A DNA stretch of 14,116 nucleotides from CAZYBU01 sp964645775 (GTDB taxonomy: Bacteria; Spirochaetota; UBA4802; UBA5550). Position 1 is the stretch's first letter, and each line of letters starts with the position of its first letter. Shown piece by piece: positions 6,128 to 13,978 of the stretch. The stretch lies in NCBI GenBank assembly GCA_964645775.1, contig CAZYBU010000060.1, positions 1-14,116 on the forward strand, read 5' to 3'. The translations under genes were made by a program, and so were the position numbers. The notes under the pieces were generated by a model. It was given only the letters and a program-made list of their open reading frames with translations. It made no database searches and was not told the origin of the DNA.

Positions 6128-7117
6128 ATGTTTTTCACAAAATCCAATTTTAAAAAAGCGCTTATCATCATAGCTGTTGCGGCGATGACCTTTGCCGTTA
6201 TCGGTTGCGGCAAGAAAAAAGACGTCGATATCCGCTACGGCGGTCAGTACTATCCGGGTGAGTTTCTCCTGAAAGGTAAGGACTTCTGGTCCGGCCAGGG
6301 TCTCTTTGTCGAGCATATCCTCTTCAGTTCCGGCACGGAGAACAACGAGGCCCTCATAAGCGGAAACATCGACGTGAACGTGGGGAGCGATTCCAAGAGC
6401 GTGGCCCTCTTTAACGCCCTCGGTGACAAGGCCATTATCATCGGCACCGTCCAGAGGGGAAACCGGTATTCAACCATGGTCCCGGCCGACTCCGATTATA
6501 AGGACTGGGCCGACCTGAAGGGAAAAAAAGTGGGGACCCGTTTCGGCTCCGGCGCCGAGTTCGTTCTCCGGAAGTACTTCGACAGCAGGGACGACCTCTC
6601 CTGGGACGATTTCCAGTGGGTAAACCTCAAGACCGAAGATATGATCGCGGCCCTGGCCAGCGGCCAGATCGCTTCCTTTACGGTATGGGCTCCCACGGGA
6701 GAGGTGGCCGAGAGTCAGGGGATAGCCCGCGTTCTTAGAAGCTTTGGCGACGTTGCCCTGACACCTGTTTTGATTCATACCACGAAAAAATTCGCGACGG
6801 AAAACCGTGATCTGCTGGTGAAATTTTTGGCTGTTCACGTTAAAAAGGCTCGATTGATCAGGGAAGACCCGAAACAAGCGGCGAAATTTGCGGCGAAAGC
6901 CGCATCGGAAAAGGGAATGAAGATTGACACGAAAGCCTTTGAGCTTATCTTTGAAAAGATCGATTTCCAGGTAGGCTTTGAGCCTTCCCTCATGGAGGAG
7001 CTTAAAGGCACGGCCGAGTTTCTGAAATCCCAGGGCAAGATCAAAAAGATACCTGAATTCTACCATGATACATCCCTCTTCAAAGAAGCGGTTAAGCTGG
7101 TAGAAGAAGATAAGTAA
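6128..7117 (+). CDS. ABC importer substrate-binding lipoprotein (NMT1/SsuA-like)
   Basis: A 329-residue extracytoplasmic solute-binding protein. The start at ATG 6128 is fixed by AAGAGG 5 bp upstream and by a clean lipoprotein signal: KKALIIIAVAAMTFA and lipobox VIGC with C27. A longer frame from 6029 has no signal. The mature part follows the NMT1/SsuA pattern: DIRYGGQYYPGEFLL (33-47), a loop ALISGNIDVNVG (about 76-87) where the ligand-side Gly/Asn lie, then LKGKKVGTRFGSGAEFVLRKYF, MIAALASGQI, and a C-terminal helical lobe. This family binds sulfonates, nitrate, thiamine or riboflavin precursors and other small compounds; the ligand cannot be read from the sequence. It heads a four-gene operon. 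Confidence 0.85.
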   Translation: MFFTKSNFKKALIIIAVAAMTFAVIGCGKKKDVDIRYGGQYYPGEFLLKGKDFWSGQGLFVEHILFSSGTENNEALISGNIDVNVGSDSKSVALFNALGDKAIIIGTVQRGNRYSTMVPADSDYKDWADLKGKKVGTRFGSGAEFVLRKYFDSRDDLSWDDFQWVNLKTEDMIAALASGQIASFTVWAPTGEVAESQGIARVLRSFGDVALTPVLIHTTKKFATENRDLLVKFLAVHVKKARLIREDPKQAAKFAAKAASEKGMKIDTKAFELIFEKIDFQVGFEPSLMEELKGTAEFLKSQGKIKKIPEFYHDTSLFKEAVKLVEEDK

Positions 7118-7129
7118 GTAAGGAACAGA

Positions 7130-7909
7130 ATGGGGAGATCCCTTACAGACAGAATTTTGACAGTGGCGCTGCCGGCCGGTCTGGCGGCGCTGCTGCTATT
7201 AATCTGGCAGTTCCTTTCCATAAGTGAAATTATTCCATCAGCCCTTTTTCCTCCTCCTTCGGAAGTCCTGAAGGAGGTCTTTATTATCGAGGGTCTGAGG
7301 GAACACATGGTCAGTTCCACCTGGAGGCTCATGGTCTCCGTCGGTATCGGTTTTTTGGCCGGCCTGGCCGTGGGCGTTATCGTCGGCCTTGTACGTTCCG
7401 CCGGTTTTATCGAGGATGTCATATCCTTTTTCATGTCGATCCCCGGTATCAGCTGGGCTCCCCTTTTTATCGTGATCATCGGTTTCGGTAACAGCACCAT
7501 CCTGGCCGTGGGTATCCTCACCGCTTTCTTTCCCGTGGTCTACAACGTCCAGCACGGCCTGCGGGAGGTGGACCCGAACCTTGTCAATCTGGGGAGGACC
7601 ATGGAATTCTCTCCCGTAAGGATGTTTCTCGGTATCCGTCTCCCGGCCATCATGAACTTTATCGTGATCGGCCTGAAGCTCTCTTTCGCCCGGACCTGGC
7701 GGACCATTATCGCCGTGGAGATGATCGCAGCGACCATGAGCGGGCTGGGATATATGATATTCGACTCAAGGGAACTCTTGAACACCCGGGTCATGTTCGC
7801 CGGGATCATGCTTTCAGGTTTTATCTATCTCTTCGTGGAGACGATTATCCTGAGGATCCTTGAAAAGGGGACCGTTGAACGATGGGGCATGAGGGCCAGC
7901 CATGAATAA
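7130..7909 (+). CDS. ABC importer permease 1 (SsuC/TauC-like)
   Basis: A 259-residue BPD-type permease with about six membrane spans: an N-terminal span at 10-30, then spans near 66-88, 108-132, 174-182 onward and 220-242. The cytoplasmic EAA coupling loop is LREVDPNLVNLGRTMEFSP then VRMFLGIRLPAIM (144-175). Further family marks are SIPGISWAPLFIVIIGFG (103-120) and ARTWRTIIAVEMIAA (187-201). It starts 12 bp after the binding-protein gene, and its end overlaps the next permease by 8 bp (ATGAATAA). It most likely forms the membrane channel together with permease 2 rather than as a homodimer. Confidence 0.88.
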   Translation: MGRSLTDRILTVALPAGLAALLLLIWQFLSISEIIPSALFPPPSEVLKEVFIIEGLREHMVSSTWRLMVSVGIGFLAGLAVGVIVGLVRSAGFIEDVISFFMSIPGISWAPLFIVIIGFGNSTILAVGILTAFFPVVYNVQHGLREVDPNLVNLGRTMEFSPVRMFLGIRLPAIMNFIVIGLKLSFARTWRTIIAVEMIAATMSGLGYMIFDSRELLNTRVMFAGIMLSGFIYLFVETIILRILEKGTVERWGMRASHE

Positions 7910-8600
7910 GTGGATAAACAGAAAAAGCCTGATCCTGGTCGCGGGCCTCCTTCTTTTGGGAAGCGGACTCGGCCTGGGAGTCTTCGGTGTGGAGATCCTT
8001 TCCCATATCGGTATCAGCCTTTACCGCATGCTGACCGGATACCTTCTCTCCGTGCTGTTCGGTATCCTGCTCTCTGTCCTGATCGGCATGAACCGCTACG
8101 CCCGCATGGCGGTAAAGCCGTTACTCTCGTTTTTTATTTCCATACCTACTATCACCTGGGTGCCCCTGCTTTTAATCGTTACCGGTATAAGCGAGCAGAC
8201 TATCATCATCACGATTATCCTGGGGGCCTTCTTCGCGATCGTCTTTAATATACTGGACGGCTTCGATACCGTGCCGGTGAGCATGGTCCGGGCGGCGCAG
8301 GTCATGGGTTACGGCAGGATGGAGATGATGTTCCGGGTAATGATACCCGCTTCCTTTAACAATATTCTGGTGGGCCTGAAACTCGGCATCGCCTATTCCT
8401 GGAGGGCCCTGGTGGGGGCCGAGATGCTGGCGGCCGCCAGCTTCGGCCTGGGGTACATCATATTCGTTTCCCGGAAGTTCTACAACGTTCCCATGATGCT
8501 CTACGGCCTGGCATTTATCGGTATCCTGGGGTACGTGATGAATCGTCTTATCGTGCGTTATATTGAATCGAAAACCTTGAATCGATGGGGGCTTTCATGA
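7902..8600 (+). CDS. ABC importer permease 2 (SsuC/TauC-like)
   Basis: A 232-residue second permease of the same fold. It has a shorter N-terminus than its neighbour: one span at about 9-29, then spans near 42-62, 72-95, 100-120 and later. The EAA loop is DTVPVSMVRAAQVMGYGR then MEMMFRVMIPASF (122-152). The block SFFISIPTITWVPLLLIVTGI (76-96) matches permease 1's SIPGISWAPLFIVIIG, so the two are probably old duplicates, though clearly diverged. It overlaps permease 1 by 8 bp and the ATPase start by 4 bp (ATGA), indicating tight coupling. Presence of two different permeases points to a heterodimeric channel. Confidence 0.88.
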   Translation: MNKWINRKSLILVAGLLLLGSGLGLGVFGVEILSHIGISLYRMLTGYLLSVLFGILLSVLIGMNRYARMAVKPLLSFFISIPTITWVPLLLIVTGISEQTIIITIILGAFFAIVFNILDGFDTVPVSMVRAAQVMGYGRMEMMFRVMIPASFNNILVGLKLGIAYSWRALVGAEMLAAASFGLGYIIFVSRKFYNVPMMLYGLAFIGILGYVMNRLIVRYIESKTLNRWGLS

Positions 8601-9337
8601 TCATAGAATGCGAACAGGTGACCAAAAGGTTCGGCCGGCTCCAGGTCATCGAACCGGTCGACCTCTCCATACGGGAAGGGGAATTCGTGGTCCTGGTGGG
8701 ACCGTCGGGATGCGGCAAATCGACCTTCCTCTACATGCTGGCCGGTTTCGAGAAACCGACCTCGGGTACGATCCGCATGCTGGGAAAAACGGTTGAGAAG
8801 CCGGGCCGCCGGGTAGGGTTCGTCTTCCAGGACTACGCCCTCTTCCCCTGGAAGACCGTGCTGGGGAACGTCACCAGCGGCCTCAAAATAAAGGACAAGA
8901 AGGAGAAACGGGACGTCGCCCTTCACTATATCGAGAAGGTCGGTCTCTCCGACTTCGTCCACGAATATCCCCACAGGCTTTCCGGCGGCATGAAGCAGAG
9001 GGTCGGCATCGCCCGGGCCCTGGCCTACGATCCTCCGGTTCTCCTCATGGACGAACCCTTCGGCGCCCTGGACGCCCAGACCCGGAAATATATGCAGCAG
9101 GAACTTACCCGCATCCTGCAGGATTTCAACAAGACCATCGTCTTCGTGACCCACAGCGTTGTGGAGGCGGTGTATCTCGCGGACCGGGTCGTGGTCTTCA
9201 GTAACCGTCCCTCAAGAATTCTGTACAATGAAAAGCTCGACTTTCCGGGCGAGCGGCATTATACAGGCGAGCGGTTCCTTAAATACCGGGAGGATATCCT
9301 CCATTATCTGAACCAGGAGACCGGTATCCGGGAGTAG
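8597..9337 (+). CDS. ABC importer ATPase (SsuB/TauB-like)
   Basis: A 246-residue nucleotide-binding subunit that powers the importer. All motifs are present: Walker A GPSGCGKS (35-42), Q-loop VFQDYALFPW (76-85, Q78), signature LSGGMKQR (128-135), Walker B VLLMDEP (148-154) with D-loop GALDA, and the switch histidine H186 in FVTHSVVEA. ATG 8597 overlaps the permease stop as ATGA and has GGGGG (8587-8591) 5 bp upstream; an ATG at 8585 would add four residues and is less likely. It has no C-terminal regulatory domain. This is the last gene of the importer operon; about 110 bp of spacer follow with no clear terminator. Confidence 0.92.
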   Translation: MIIECEQVTKRFGRLQVIEPVDLSIREGEFVVLVGPSGCGKSTFLYMLAGFEKPTSGTIRMLGKTVEKPGRRVGFVFQDYALFPWKTVLGNVTSGLKIKDKKEKRDVALHYIEKVGLSDFVHEYPHRLSGGMKQRVGIARALAYDPPVLLMDEPFGALDAQTRKYMQQELTRILQDFNKTIVFVTHSVVEAVYLADRVVVFSNRPSRILYNEKLDFPGERHYTGERFLKYREDILHYLNQETGIRE

Positions 9338-9448
9338 AGAAGATTACTTTATTCTTGACTCTTTCCTGTTTACGTAATTCCTGTTTTCAGATAAAAGCCG
9401 CGCCCTGTTATCGGTTCGGGTGCCTTATCTTTACCATCGGATGGATCC

Positions 9449-10657
9449 ATGGCCCGTATACTCATACCAGATTATCCCGGACAGCAGGTTGTATCCGCCA
9501 TACGTACTCTGGTGCGTGAGAGGGGGGATTCCGTAACCCTGGCAAGTTCCCTTTCATCCCGCGAAAAATTCTTTTCCAGCCGGTATATAGACGGAAACAT
9601 ACCGGTTGCCCATCCCGGCAGAGAGCCTGAGCAATATCTTGACGACCTGGTTCGAATCCTTGACCGGGAACCCTATGATATGCTCATGCCCTTCGGCTAT
9701 AACGCCTACGCGGCTCTGGCACCCCGTTCAGATTTGTTCGAGAATAGAATCAGAACTCTTTTACCGTCTCTGGAATCATACCGTGTCGCCGTGGATAAAC
9801 AGAGTTCCGCCCGGCTCTGCCATACACTCGATATAAAAATCCCGCAAACATTTTCCGCCGTAAGGTCTCACAATACTGAAGAAATCATTGAAACGGCCGG
9901 TTTTCCCCTGGTCGTGAAGGTTCGAAGCGGAACCGGTGTGGAGACCGGTCTCCGCTACGCCCGGAACCGGGAGGAGCTGAATGGGGCTTTCCGGGAACTT
10001 TCACCCGGTGACCGGATTCCCCTCATGGTCCAGGAACTGATCCCCGGTTACATCCATGACGCCTGCCTTCTCGCCCGGGATGGGGAGGCGCTGGGGTTGG
10101 TGACCCAGGTGAGAAAGGTTATGAAACCGGTCTGGGGAGGGGTGGGTGCCCTGAATATCACCACGGAAGACCAGGAACTTGCACAACTGGCCCGGAAGCT
10201 GGTCCGGGAACTGAAGTGGTCCGGCCCGGCCCAGGTGGAGTTCAAGAAGGACGAGAGAGACGGCTCGTACCGGTTTATCGAATTCAACACCAAGTTCTGG
10301 GGAACTCTCGACCTCTCCATCAGGGCCGGTGTGAATTTTCCTGTCATGATGCGTGATCATTTACTGGAAGGGAGAATCGAACCGGGAATCTCCCGGCCGG
10401 GCGCGGCCTACTATTTTATGGCCTCCCAGCTGACCCTGGCGAGGCGGCAGATGAAAAGGGAAGGGTGGAGACTGAAGGATTTTCGGACCTGGCCTGTTAC
10501 CCGGCGTTTCCGGGACTTCGACTGGAGGGACCCTTTGCCTGACATTCACCGGCGCCTCGCCGTGTGGAAGAAACTCCTTCTGGGCCGGACAGGCGCCGTT
10601 AACCGGAACATCCCCCTGGAGGTTATTCTGGGACATAAACCGGGAGAGGCCGGGTGA
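9449..10657 (+). CDS. ATP-grasp ligase (second, of glycan-locus type)
   Basis: A 402-residue ATP-grasp protein. The preATP-grasp domain (1-110) begins ARILIPDYPGQQVVSAIRTL and includes PYDMLMPFGYNAYAAL (75-90). The ATP-grasp core has GFPLVVKVRSGTG (151-163, K157), VQELIPGYIHDACLL (194-208) and the metal-binding block RFIEFNTKFWGTLDLS (275-290, E278 and N280). A further basic domain (about 330-395) follows with many Arg and Lys residues. It is distinct in sequence from the first ATP-grasp at 259. Its GTGA overlap with the next gene (10654-10657) shows the two are made together, so a product of one is probably handled by the other. The substrate is unknown. The start ATG has only a weak SD. Confidence 0.85.
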   Translation: MARILIPDYPGQQVVSAIRTLVRERGDSVTLASSLSSREKFFSSRYIDGNIPVAHPGREPEQYLDDLVRILDREPYDMLMPFGYNAYAALAPRSDLFENRIRTLLPSLESYRVAVDKQSSARLCHTLDIKIPQTFSAVRSHNTEEIIETAGFPLVVKVRSGTGVETGLRYARNREELNGAFRELSPGDRIPLMVQELIPGYIHDACLLARDGEALGLVTQVRKVMKPVWGGVGALNITTEDQELAQLARKLVRELKWSGPAQVEFKKDERDGSYRFIEFNTKFWGTLDLSIRAGVNFPVMMRDHLLEGRIEPGISRPGAAYYFMASQLTLARRQMKREGWRLKDFRTWPVTRRFRDFDWRDPLPDIHRRLAVWKKLLLGRTGAVNRNIPLEVILGHKPGEAG

Positions 10658-11967
10658 ATCCCGAGATAGGCATAGTTATCCCTCCCGGTTTTGAACCGGA
10701 ACGAAGGTATATCCTCCGTGTATTGCTGGATACATTCCTCGGGGTTCCTTTTCATGTGAGGGTCGATAATCGGCAGGATTGGGAACTGCGCCTCCCGGAC
10801 GGGATACTTGCCATAAACGACGCCTTTTTCAGCAGGATGGAGGGAAAAGAATACCGGATGAAATCGTCACTGCCCGTGGAACCTTCCTGGTACAGCGACA
10901 CCTCTACCGGAGAGGAACTGCCGGTCCTCTACGGTACGCCTGATATCCGGGTGGGGCAGGATCGGGTTACCTGCGGCATCGATCTGTTCGCATCAGCTTT
11001 TTTTATGCTGAGCCGCTGGGAAGAGACGGTCCGGCCGGACCGGGATGAGCATGGACGGTTCCCGGCCATCGCTTCCACCGCCTGCCGGTGGGGGTTTCTG
11101 GACCGGCCGGTGGTGAACCTGTACGCGGAAACGCTCTGGCAGATGCTTCTTCACCTCGGATATAAAGGAAAACGTAAAGAGAAAAAGTACCGGCTTGTGC
11201 CGACCCATGACATCGACAATGTGCGGTATCCTGCCTCGTTAAAACAGTTCGCCGGGGACATCATAAAGCGTAAATCCCTCCGGGAATTCAGGCTCCGCGT
11301 GAAGTACAGGCGGGATAACCCCTACGAGATATACGACCGGCTCATGGACCTCTCGGAGACGAGGGGAGTGAAAAGCCGGTTCTATTTCATGGCCGGGGAC
11401 CGGCACCCGTTTGACAATCTGTATGACATGAACGATCCACTTTTCCTGGAAATGACCCGGAACATCATTGAACGGGGCCATGTAATCGGTATCCATCCCG
11501 GCTACAAGACCTGGAAGGAGCCGGATGAACTTCTCCGTCAAAAAGAGAGGCTTGAGAGAGCCATCAGCCGGGAGGTCACCGAGGGCCGACAGCATTACCT
11601 CCGGTTTTCCGTGCCGGAGACCTGGCGGGCCTGGGAAGCTGTCAGACTTAAAACTGATCTCACTCTCGGGTACGCTGACCGGGAGGGTTTCCGCTGCGGA
11701 ACGGGCAACGCCTTCCCGGTCTTTGACGTGAAACAGAGGAAAGAGCTAAAACTCCATGAGCAGCCCCTTATCGTTATGGACGGTACCCTGAAGAACTACC
11801 GGAAAATGACAGCGGAGGAGGGCCTGAAACGGCTCAGGTTTTTCCGGGCTATCTGTCGGAAATACGGTATGCCTTTTACCATACTTTTTCATAATACCAT
11901 TGGTGAACCTGTTACCTGGCCCGGGTGGATGGAAGCCTATGAAGCATTTCTCAGGGATGAGAATTGA
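10654..11967 (+). CDS. Polysaccharide-deacetylase-like protein with DUF7033-type N-terminus
   Basis: A 437-residue protein made of two parts. Residues 1-175 resemble the N-terminal domain (DUF7033 type) that precedes a deacetylase fold in glycan loci; blocks are ILAINDAFF, LPVLYGTPDI and IDLFASAFFMLSRWEE. From 180 on is a NodB-like barrel: VPTHDIDNVR (182-191) with H185, D186 and D188 in the metal site, FYFMAGDRH (243-251), and RGHVIGIHPGYKTW (274-287) with H281, the second metal histidine. LRFSVPETWRAW (316-327) and LGYADREGFRCGTGNAFPVFD (338-358) also fit. The usual TFDD motif is replaced by THDID, as in this subgroup. The gene starts at GTG 10654, overlapping the ATP-grasp stop. Probable role: removing an acyl group from a sugar during glycan assembly. 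Confidence 0.8.
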   Translation: MNPEIGIVIPPGFEPERRYILRVLLDTFLGVPFHVRVDNRQDWELRLPDGILAINDAFFSRMEGKEYRMKSSLPVEPSWYSDTSTGEELPVLYGTPDIRVGQDRVTCGIDLFASAFFMLSRWEETVRPDRDEHGRFPAIASTACRWGFLDRPVVNLYAETLWQMLLHLGYKGKRKEKKYRLVPTHDIDNVRYPASLKQFAGDIIKRKSLREFRLRVKYRRDNPYEIYDRLMDLSETRGVKSRFYFMAGDRHPFDNLYDMNDPLFLEMTRNIIERGHVIGIHPGYKTWKEPDELLRQKERLERAISREVTEGRQHYLRFSVPETWRAWEAVRLKTDLTLGYADREGFRCGTGNAFPVFDVKQRKELKLHEQPLIVMDGTLKNYRKMTAEEGLKRLRFFRAICRKYGMPFTILFHNTIGEPVTWPGWMEAYEAFLRDEN

Positions 11968-12168
11968 CCCCCCTGGAGAGTATCGGTTTGCCGTAAGATT
12001 CTATTACATAGATGACGCAGAGATCTGTTATTCAGAGTCCCGGAGGATGAAGAATCTTTTCATAAGTATCCCCGATTCACAGGAATAATGTTTCTTTCCC
12101 GACATGGTCGCAATAAAAATTTTTTCATTTTTACCTCCCGCGACGTGTACCTTATAAATCCTTATTGC

Positions 12169-12197
12169 TTGACCCGGGAGGTGTATTACGCTATGAT
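12169..12197 (+). promoter_or_regulatory. Sigma70-like promoter of the coiled-coil gene
   Basis: TTGACC (12169-12174) and TATGAT (12192-12197) are separated by exactly 17 bp and each matches consensus at five of six positions. The -10 overlaps the tempting ATG at 12193, so transcription should begin near 12204 and exclude that ATG. This decides the start of the gene as 12217, with an unusually short leader of about 13 bases carrying AAGGGT (12205-12210). Confidence 0.6.
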
Positions 12198-12216
12198 GAA
12201 TGAAAAGGGTAGTGAC

Positions 12217-12585
12217 ATGACCTTGCGAGAGGAAGAGCTTTTACAGATCGGGACCTACGTCCGGCGGAACCTGCCCAACTGGCTGGCTGATATCCCCTTT
12301 ACCCGTCACTTCCATGAACGGGACCTCGAATTAAGGGAACGGATTGTCCGCGTGGAAGAAGAGCTGAAGTCCCAGAGAGAGCTGATGAAACAGGGATTTG
12401 AGCAGGTTGATAAACGTTTCGAACAGGTTGATAAACGTTTTGAACAGGTTGAGAAGCGTTTTGAATCCTTTGAGAAGCGTTTTGAATCCTTTGAGAAGGG
12501 ATTTACCCGGATTACGGCCCTCGTAACTATCGGCTTTGCTATGATCACGGTTTTAATCACGGTATTCAGGTTTATCACACCGTAG
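12217..12585 (+). CDS. Small coiled-coil protein with C-terminal membrane anchor
   Basis: From ATG 12217 the product is 122 residues. The N-terminus (MTLREEELLQIGTYVRRNLPNWL) and a charged helix (HERDLELRERIVRVEEELKSQ) lead into five tandem heptads, FEQVDKR twice, FEQVEKR, FESFEKR and FESFEKG (residues 61-95). A hydrophobic span follows (ITALVTIGFAMITVLITVF, 98-116) and a short tail. It is probably a parallel coiled coil anchored in the inner membrane. It belongs to no enzyme family I recognise; heptad-repeat proteins with a C-terminal anchor are common in some spirochaetes. The frame runs further upstream to 12088, but the promoter at 12169-12197 argues against earlier starts. Confidence 0.75.
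   Translation: MTLREEELLQIGTYVRRNLPNWLADIPFTRHFHERDLELRERIVRVEEELKSQRELMKQGFEQVDKRFEQVDKRFEQVEKRFESFEKRFESFEKGFTRITALVTIGFAMITVLITVFRFITP
12397..12501 (+). repeat. Five tandem 21-bp repeats inside the coiled-coil gene
   Basis: Units start at 12397, 12418, 12439, 12460 and 12481. The first three read as variants of TTTGAACAGGTTGATAAACGT; the last two share TTTGAATCCTTTGAGAAG. Each unit encodes exactly one heptad, so gain or loss of a unit keeps both the frame and the coiled-coil register. Confidence 0.85.
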
Positions 12586-12614
12586 AAAGAGTCTATTACC
12601 TCTCTCCCTTTTTT
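12585..12614 (+). terminator. Possible weak intrinsic terminator
   Basis: GAAAGAG (12585-12591) can pair with CTCTCTC (12600-12606) with one mismatch around an 8-base loop, followed by CC and six T (12609-12614). It lies directly at the stop codon of the coiled-coil gene. The stem is short, so efficiency is doubtful. Confidence 0.35.
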
Positions 12615-12941
12615 GTTGACAATTATCGGTCTTGCGTCAGGATACCCCTTTCCGGATTGAACCTTTTACAACCGGAAAAAATGTTTTCCGCCCCGCAGCG
12701 GATCAGATCAACTTTTAACCTGGCCGACGCCTCCCCGATGGCTCTGGCAGTCGATCCTGGAATAACCCTTGATAATGACTACTACGTCTATGGAACAGAA
12801 AAGGGAATCTCCTTTGACAATCTTCTCCGACAATACCTGGATTGAACGGTCCCTTTTCCTGTTGTTTCATGAAACCAGAGGATCGTTCCAAAGATCGTAC
12901 ATTCCTGTCTGACTTCTGTTAATAAATATAAAGGTAGCATT
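12586..12941. other. Spacer upstream of gmd, no firm gene
   Basis: This 356-bp stretch holds a possible -35 TTGACA (12616-12621) whose -10 is poor (AGGATA at 12639-12644). An open frame follows from TTG 12657 or ATG 12681 to 12845 (54-62 residues, ending GISFDNLLRQYLD), with no SD and no family resemblance; I do not call it a gene. A perfect 12-bp palindrome GTTTCATGAAAC sits at 12864-12875, and GATCGT occurs twice (12881-12886 and 12893-12898) before gmd, which might be operator sites. An SD for gmd, AAAGG, lies at about 12930-12934. Confidence 0.4.
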
Positions 12942-13973
12942 ATGAAAAAAGCTCTCATTACCGGAATCACAGGCCAGGACGGATCGTACCTGGCGGAACT
13001 ACTTCTGGAAAAGGGATACGAGGTCCACGGCATGGTCCGCCGAAGCGCCAGCGAGGACTTCCGGGGAAGCTATGCCCGCATAGAGCATATCCTTGATAAT
13101 TTCACCCTGCATCACGCTTCCGTGGAGAATTTTTCCCGTGTCCTTGAAATCGTCAACAGGGTCCGTCCGGATGAATGTTATCACCTCGCGGCCCAGAGTT
13201 TTGTTCACCTCTCCTTCGAGGACAGCTTTACCACCCTATCCACGAACATAAACGGTACTCATCATCTTTTATCAGCTATACGGGAGACAGCGCCGGAGTG
13301 CCGGTTTTATTTCGCGGCCACCTCCGAGATGTTCGGAAACACGCCGGAGTTCCCTCAGAGGGAGACCACTCCCTTCGCGCCCAGGTCTCCTTACGGCATA
13401 AGTAAACTTACCGGTTATGAACTGACCCGGAATTTCCGTGAGGCGTACGGCATGTTCACCCTTTCAGGCATCCTTTTTAACCATGAGTCTCCCCGAAGGG
13501 GAGTCACCTTCCTTACCCGGAAGGTGACCCGTACCCTGGGCGCCATTAAGCGGGGAGAGACCAACATGCTCGTGGTTGGCAACATGGAGGCGAAGCGTGA
13601 CTGGGGGTTCGCCGGAGATTATGTACGGGCCATGTACCTTATGCTTCAGCAGGATGAGCCGGAGGATTTTGTCGTGGCCACGGGGGAAACCCATTCTGTC
13701 CGGGAGTTCATAGATGAGGCCTTCAACGCGGCCGGCATGGAATACACCCTGGTAGATTTGTCCGGGATGAGTATAGAGGCCGCGGACCGTGAATGCGAAG
13801 AACTCGCTTCCGACAGCGGCAGGGTCTACCTGGTCCGGCATCCCCGTTTCTACAGGCCGGCCGAGGTCGATTATCTCCTGGGTGATGCCACGAAGGCCCG
13901 ACAGAAACTGGATTGGAAACCGGAGGTCGGTTTCAAAGAGCTTGTCAGGATGATGGTGGATGGGGATCAGTGA
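12942..13973 (+). CDS. gmd: GDP-mannose 4,6-dehydratase
   Basis: A 343-residue extended short-chain dehydrogenase that converts GDP-D-mannose to GDP-4-keto-6-deoxy-D-mannose, the precursor of GDP-fucose, GDP-rhamnose or GDP-perosamine. The NADP-binding motif is GITGQDGSYLAELLLEKGY (8-26), followed by the RRSAS cofactor-phosphate region (33-37). The active site shows TSEMFG (127-132, with T127 and E129) and Y151-x3-K155 in SPYGISK. FNHESPRRG (179-187), TRKVTRT and AKRDWGFAGDYVRAM (217-231) are signatures of Gmd rather than of related epimerases. Length is normal for the family. The stop TGA (13971-13973) lies inside a copy of the CAGTGATGAGT repeat. No reductase or epimerase partner is visible within the window. 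Confidence 0.95.
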   Translation: MKKALITGITGQDGSYLAELLLEKGYEVHGMVRRSASEDFRGSYARIEHILDNFTLHHASVENFSRVLEIVNRVRPDECYHLAAQSFVHLSFEDSFTTLSTNINGTHHLLSAIRETAPECRFYFAATSEMFGNTPEFPQRETTPFAPRSPYGISKLTGYELTRNFREAYGMFTLSGILFNHESPRRGVTFLTRKVTRTLGAIKRGETNMLVVGNMEAKRDWGFAGDYVRAMYLMLQQDEPEDFVVATGETHSVREFIDEAFNAAGMEYTLVDLSGMSIEAADRECEELASDSGRVYLVRHPRFYRPAEVDYLLGDATKARQKLDWKPEVGFKELVRMMVDGDQ

Positions 13974-13978
13974 TGAGT
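13968..13978 (+). repeat. CAGTGATGAGT repeat copy overlapping the gmd stop
   Basis: Identical over 11 bases to 1310-1320, which lies 8 bp beyond the stop of the first ATP-grasp gene. Here the repeat supplies the stop codon itself. Confidence 0.6.

Noticed and set aside
6470..7066. 198-residue - strand frame opposite the binding-protein gene
   Set aside because: The sense strand encodes a signal peptide and NMT1-like blocks with a good SD; the antisense frame has neither.
8558..9154. 198-residue - strand frame opposite the ATPase gene
   Set aside because: It is antisense to a gene with complete Walker A, signature and Walker B motifs.
11900..12088. 62-residue open frame after the deacetylase gene
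   Set aside because: It starts inside the deacetylase gene in another frame, has no SD, and its product shows no recognisable fold or bias.
12657..12845. 62-residue open frame upstream of gmd as a gene
   Set aside because: Start is TTG without an SD, no family resemblance, and the preceding -10 is poor. Kept only as a note in the spacer entry.
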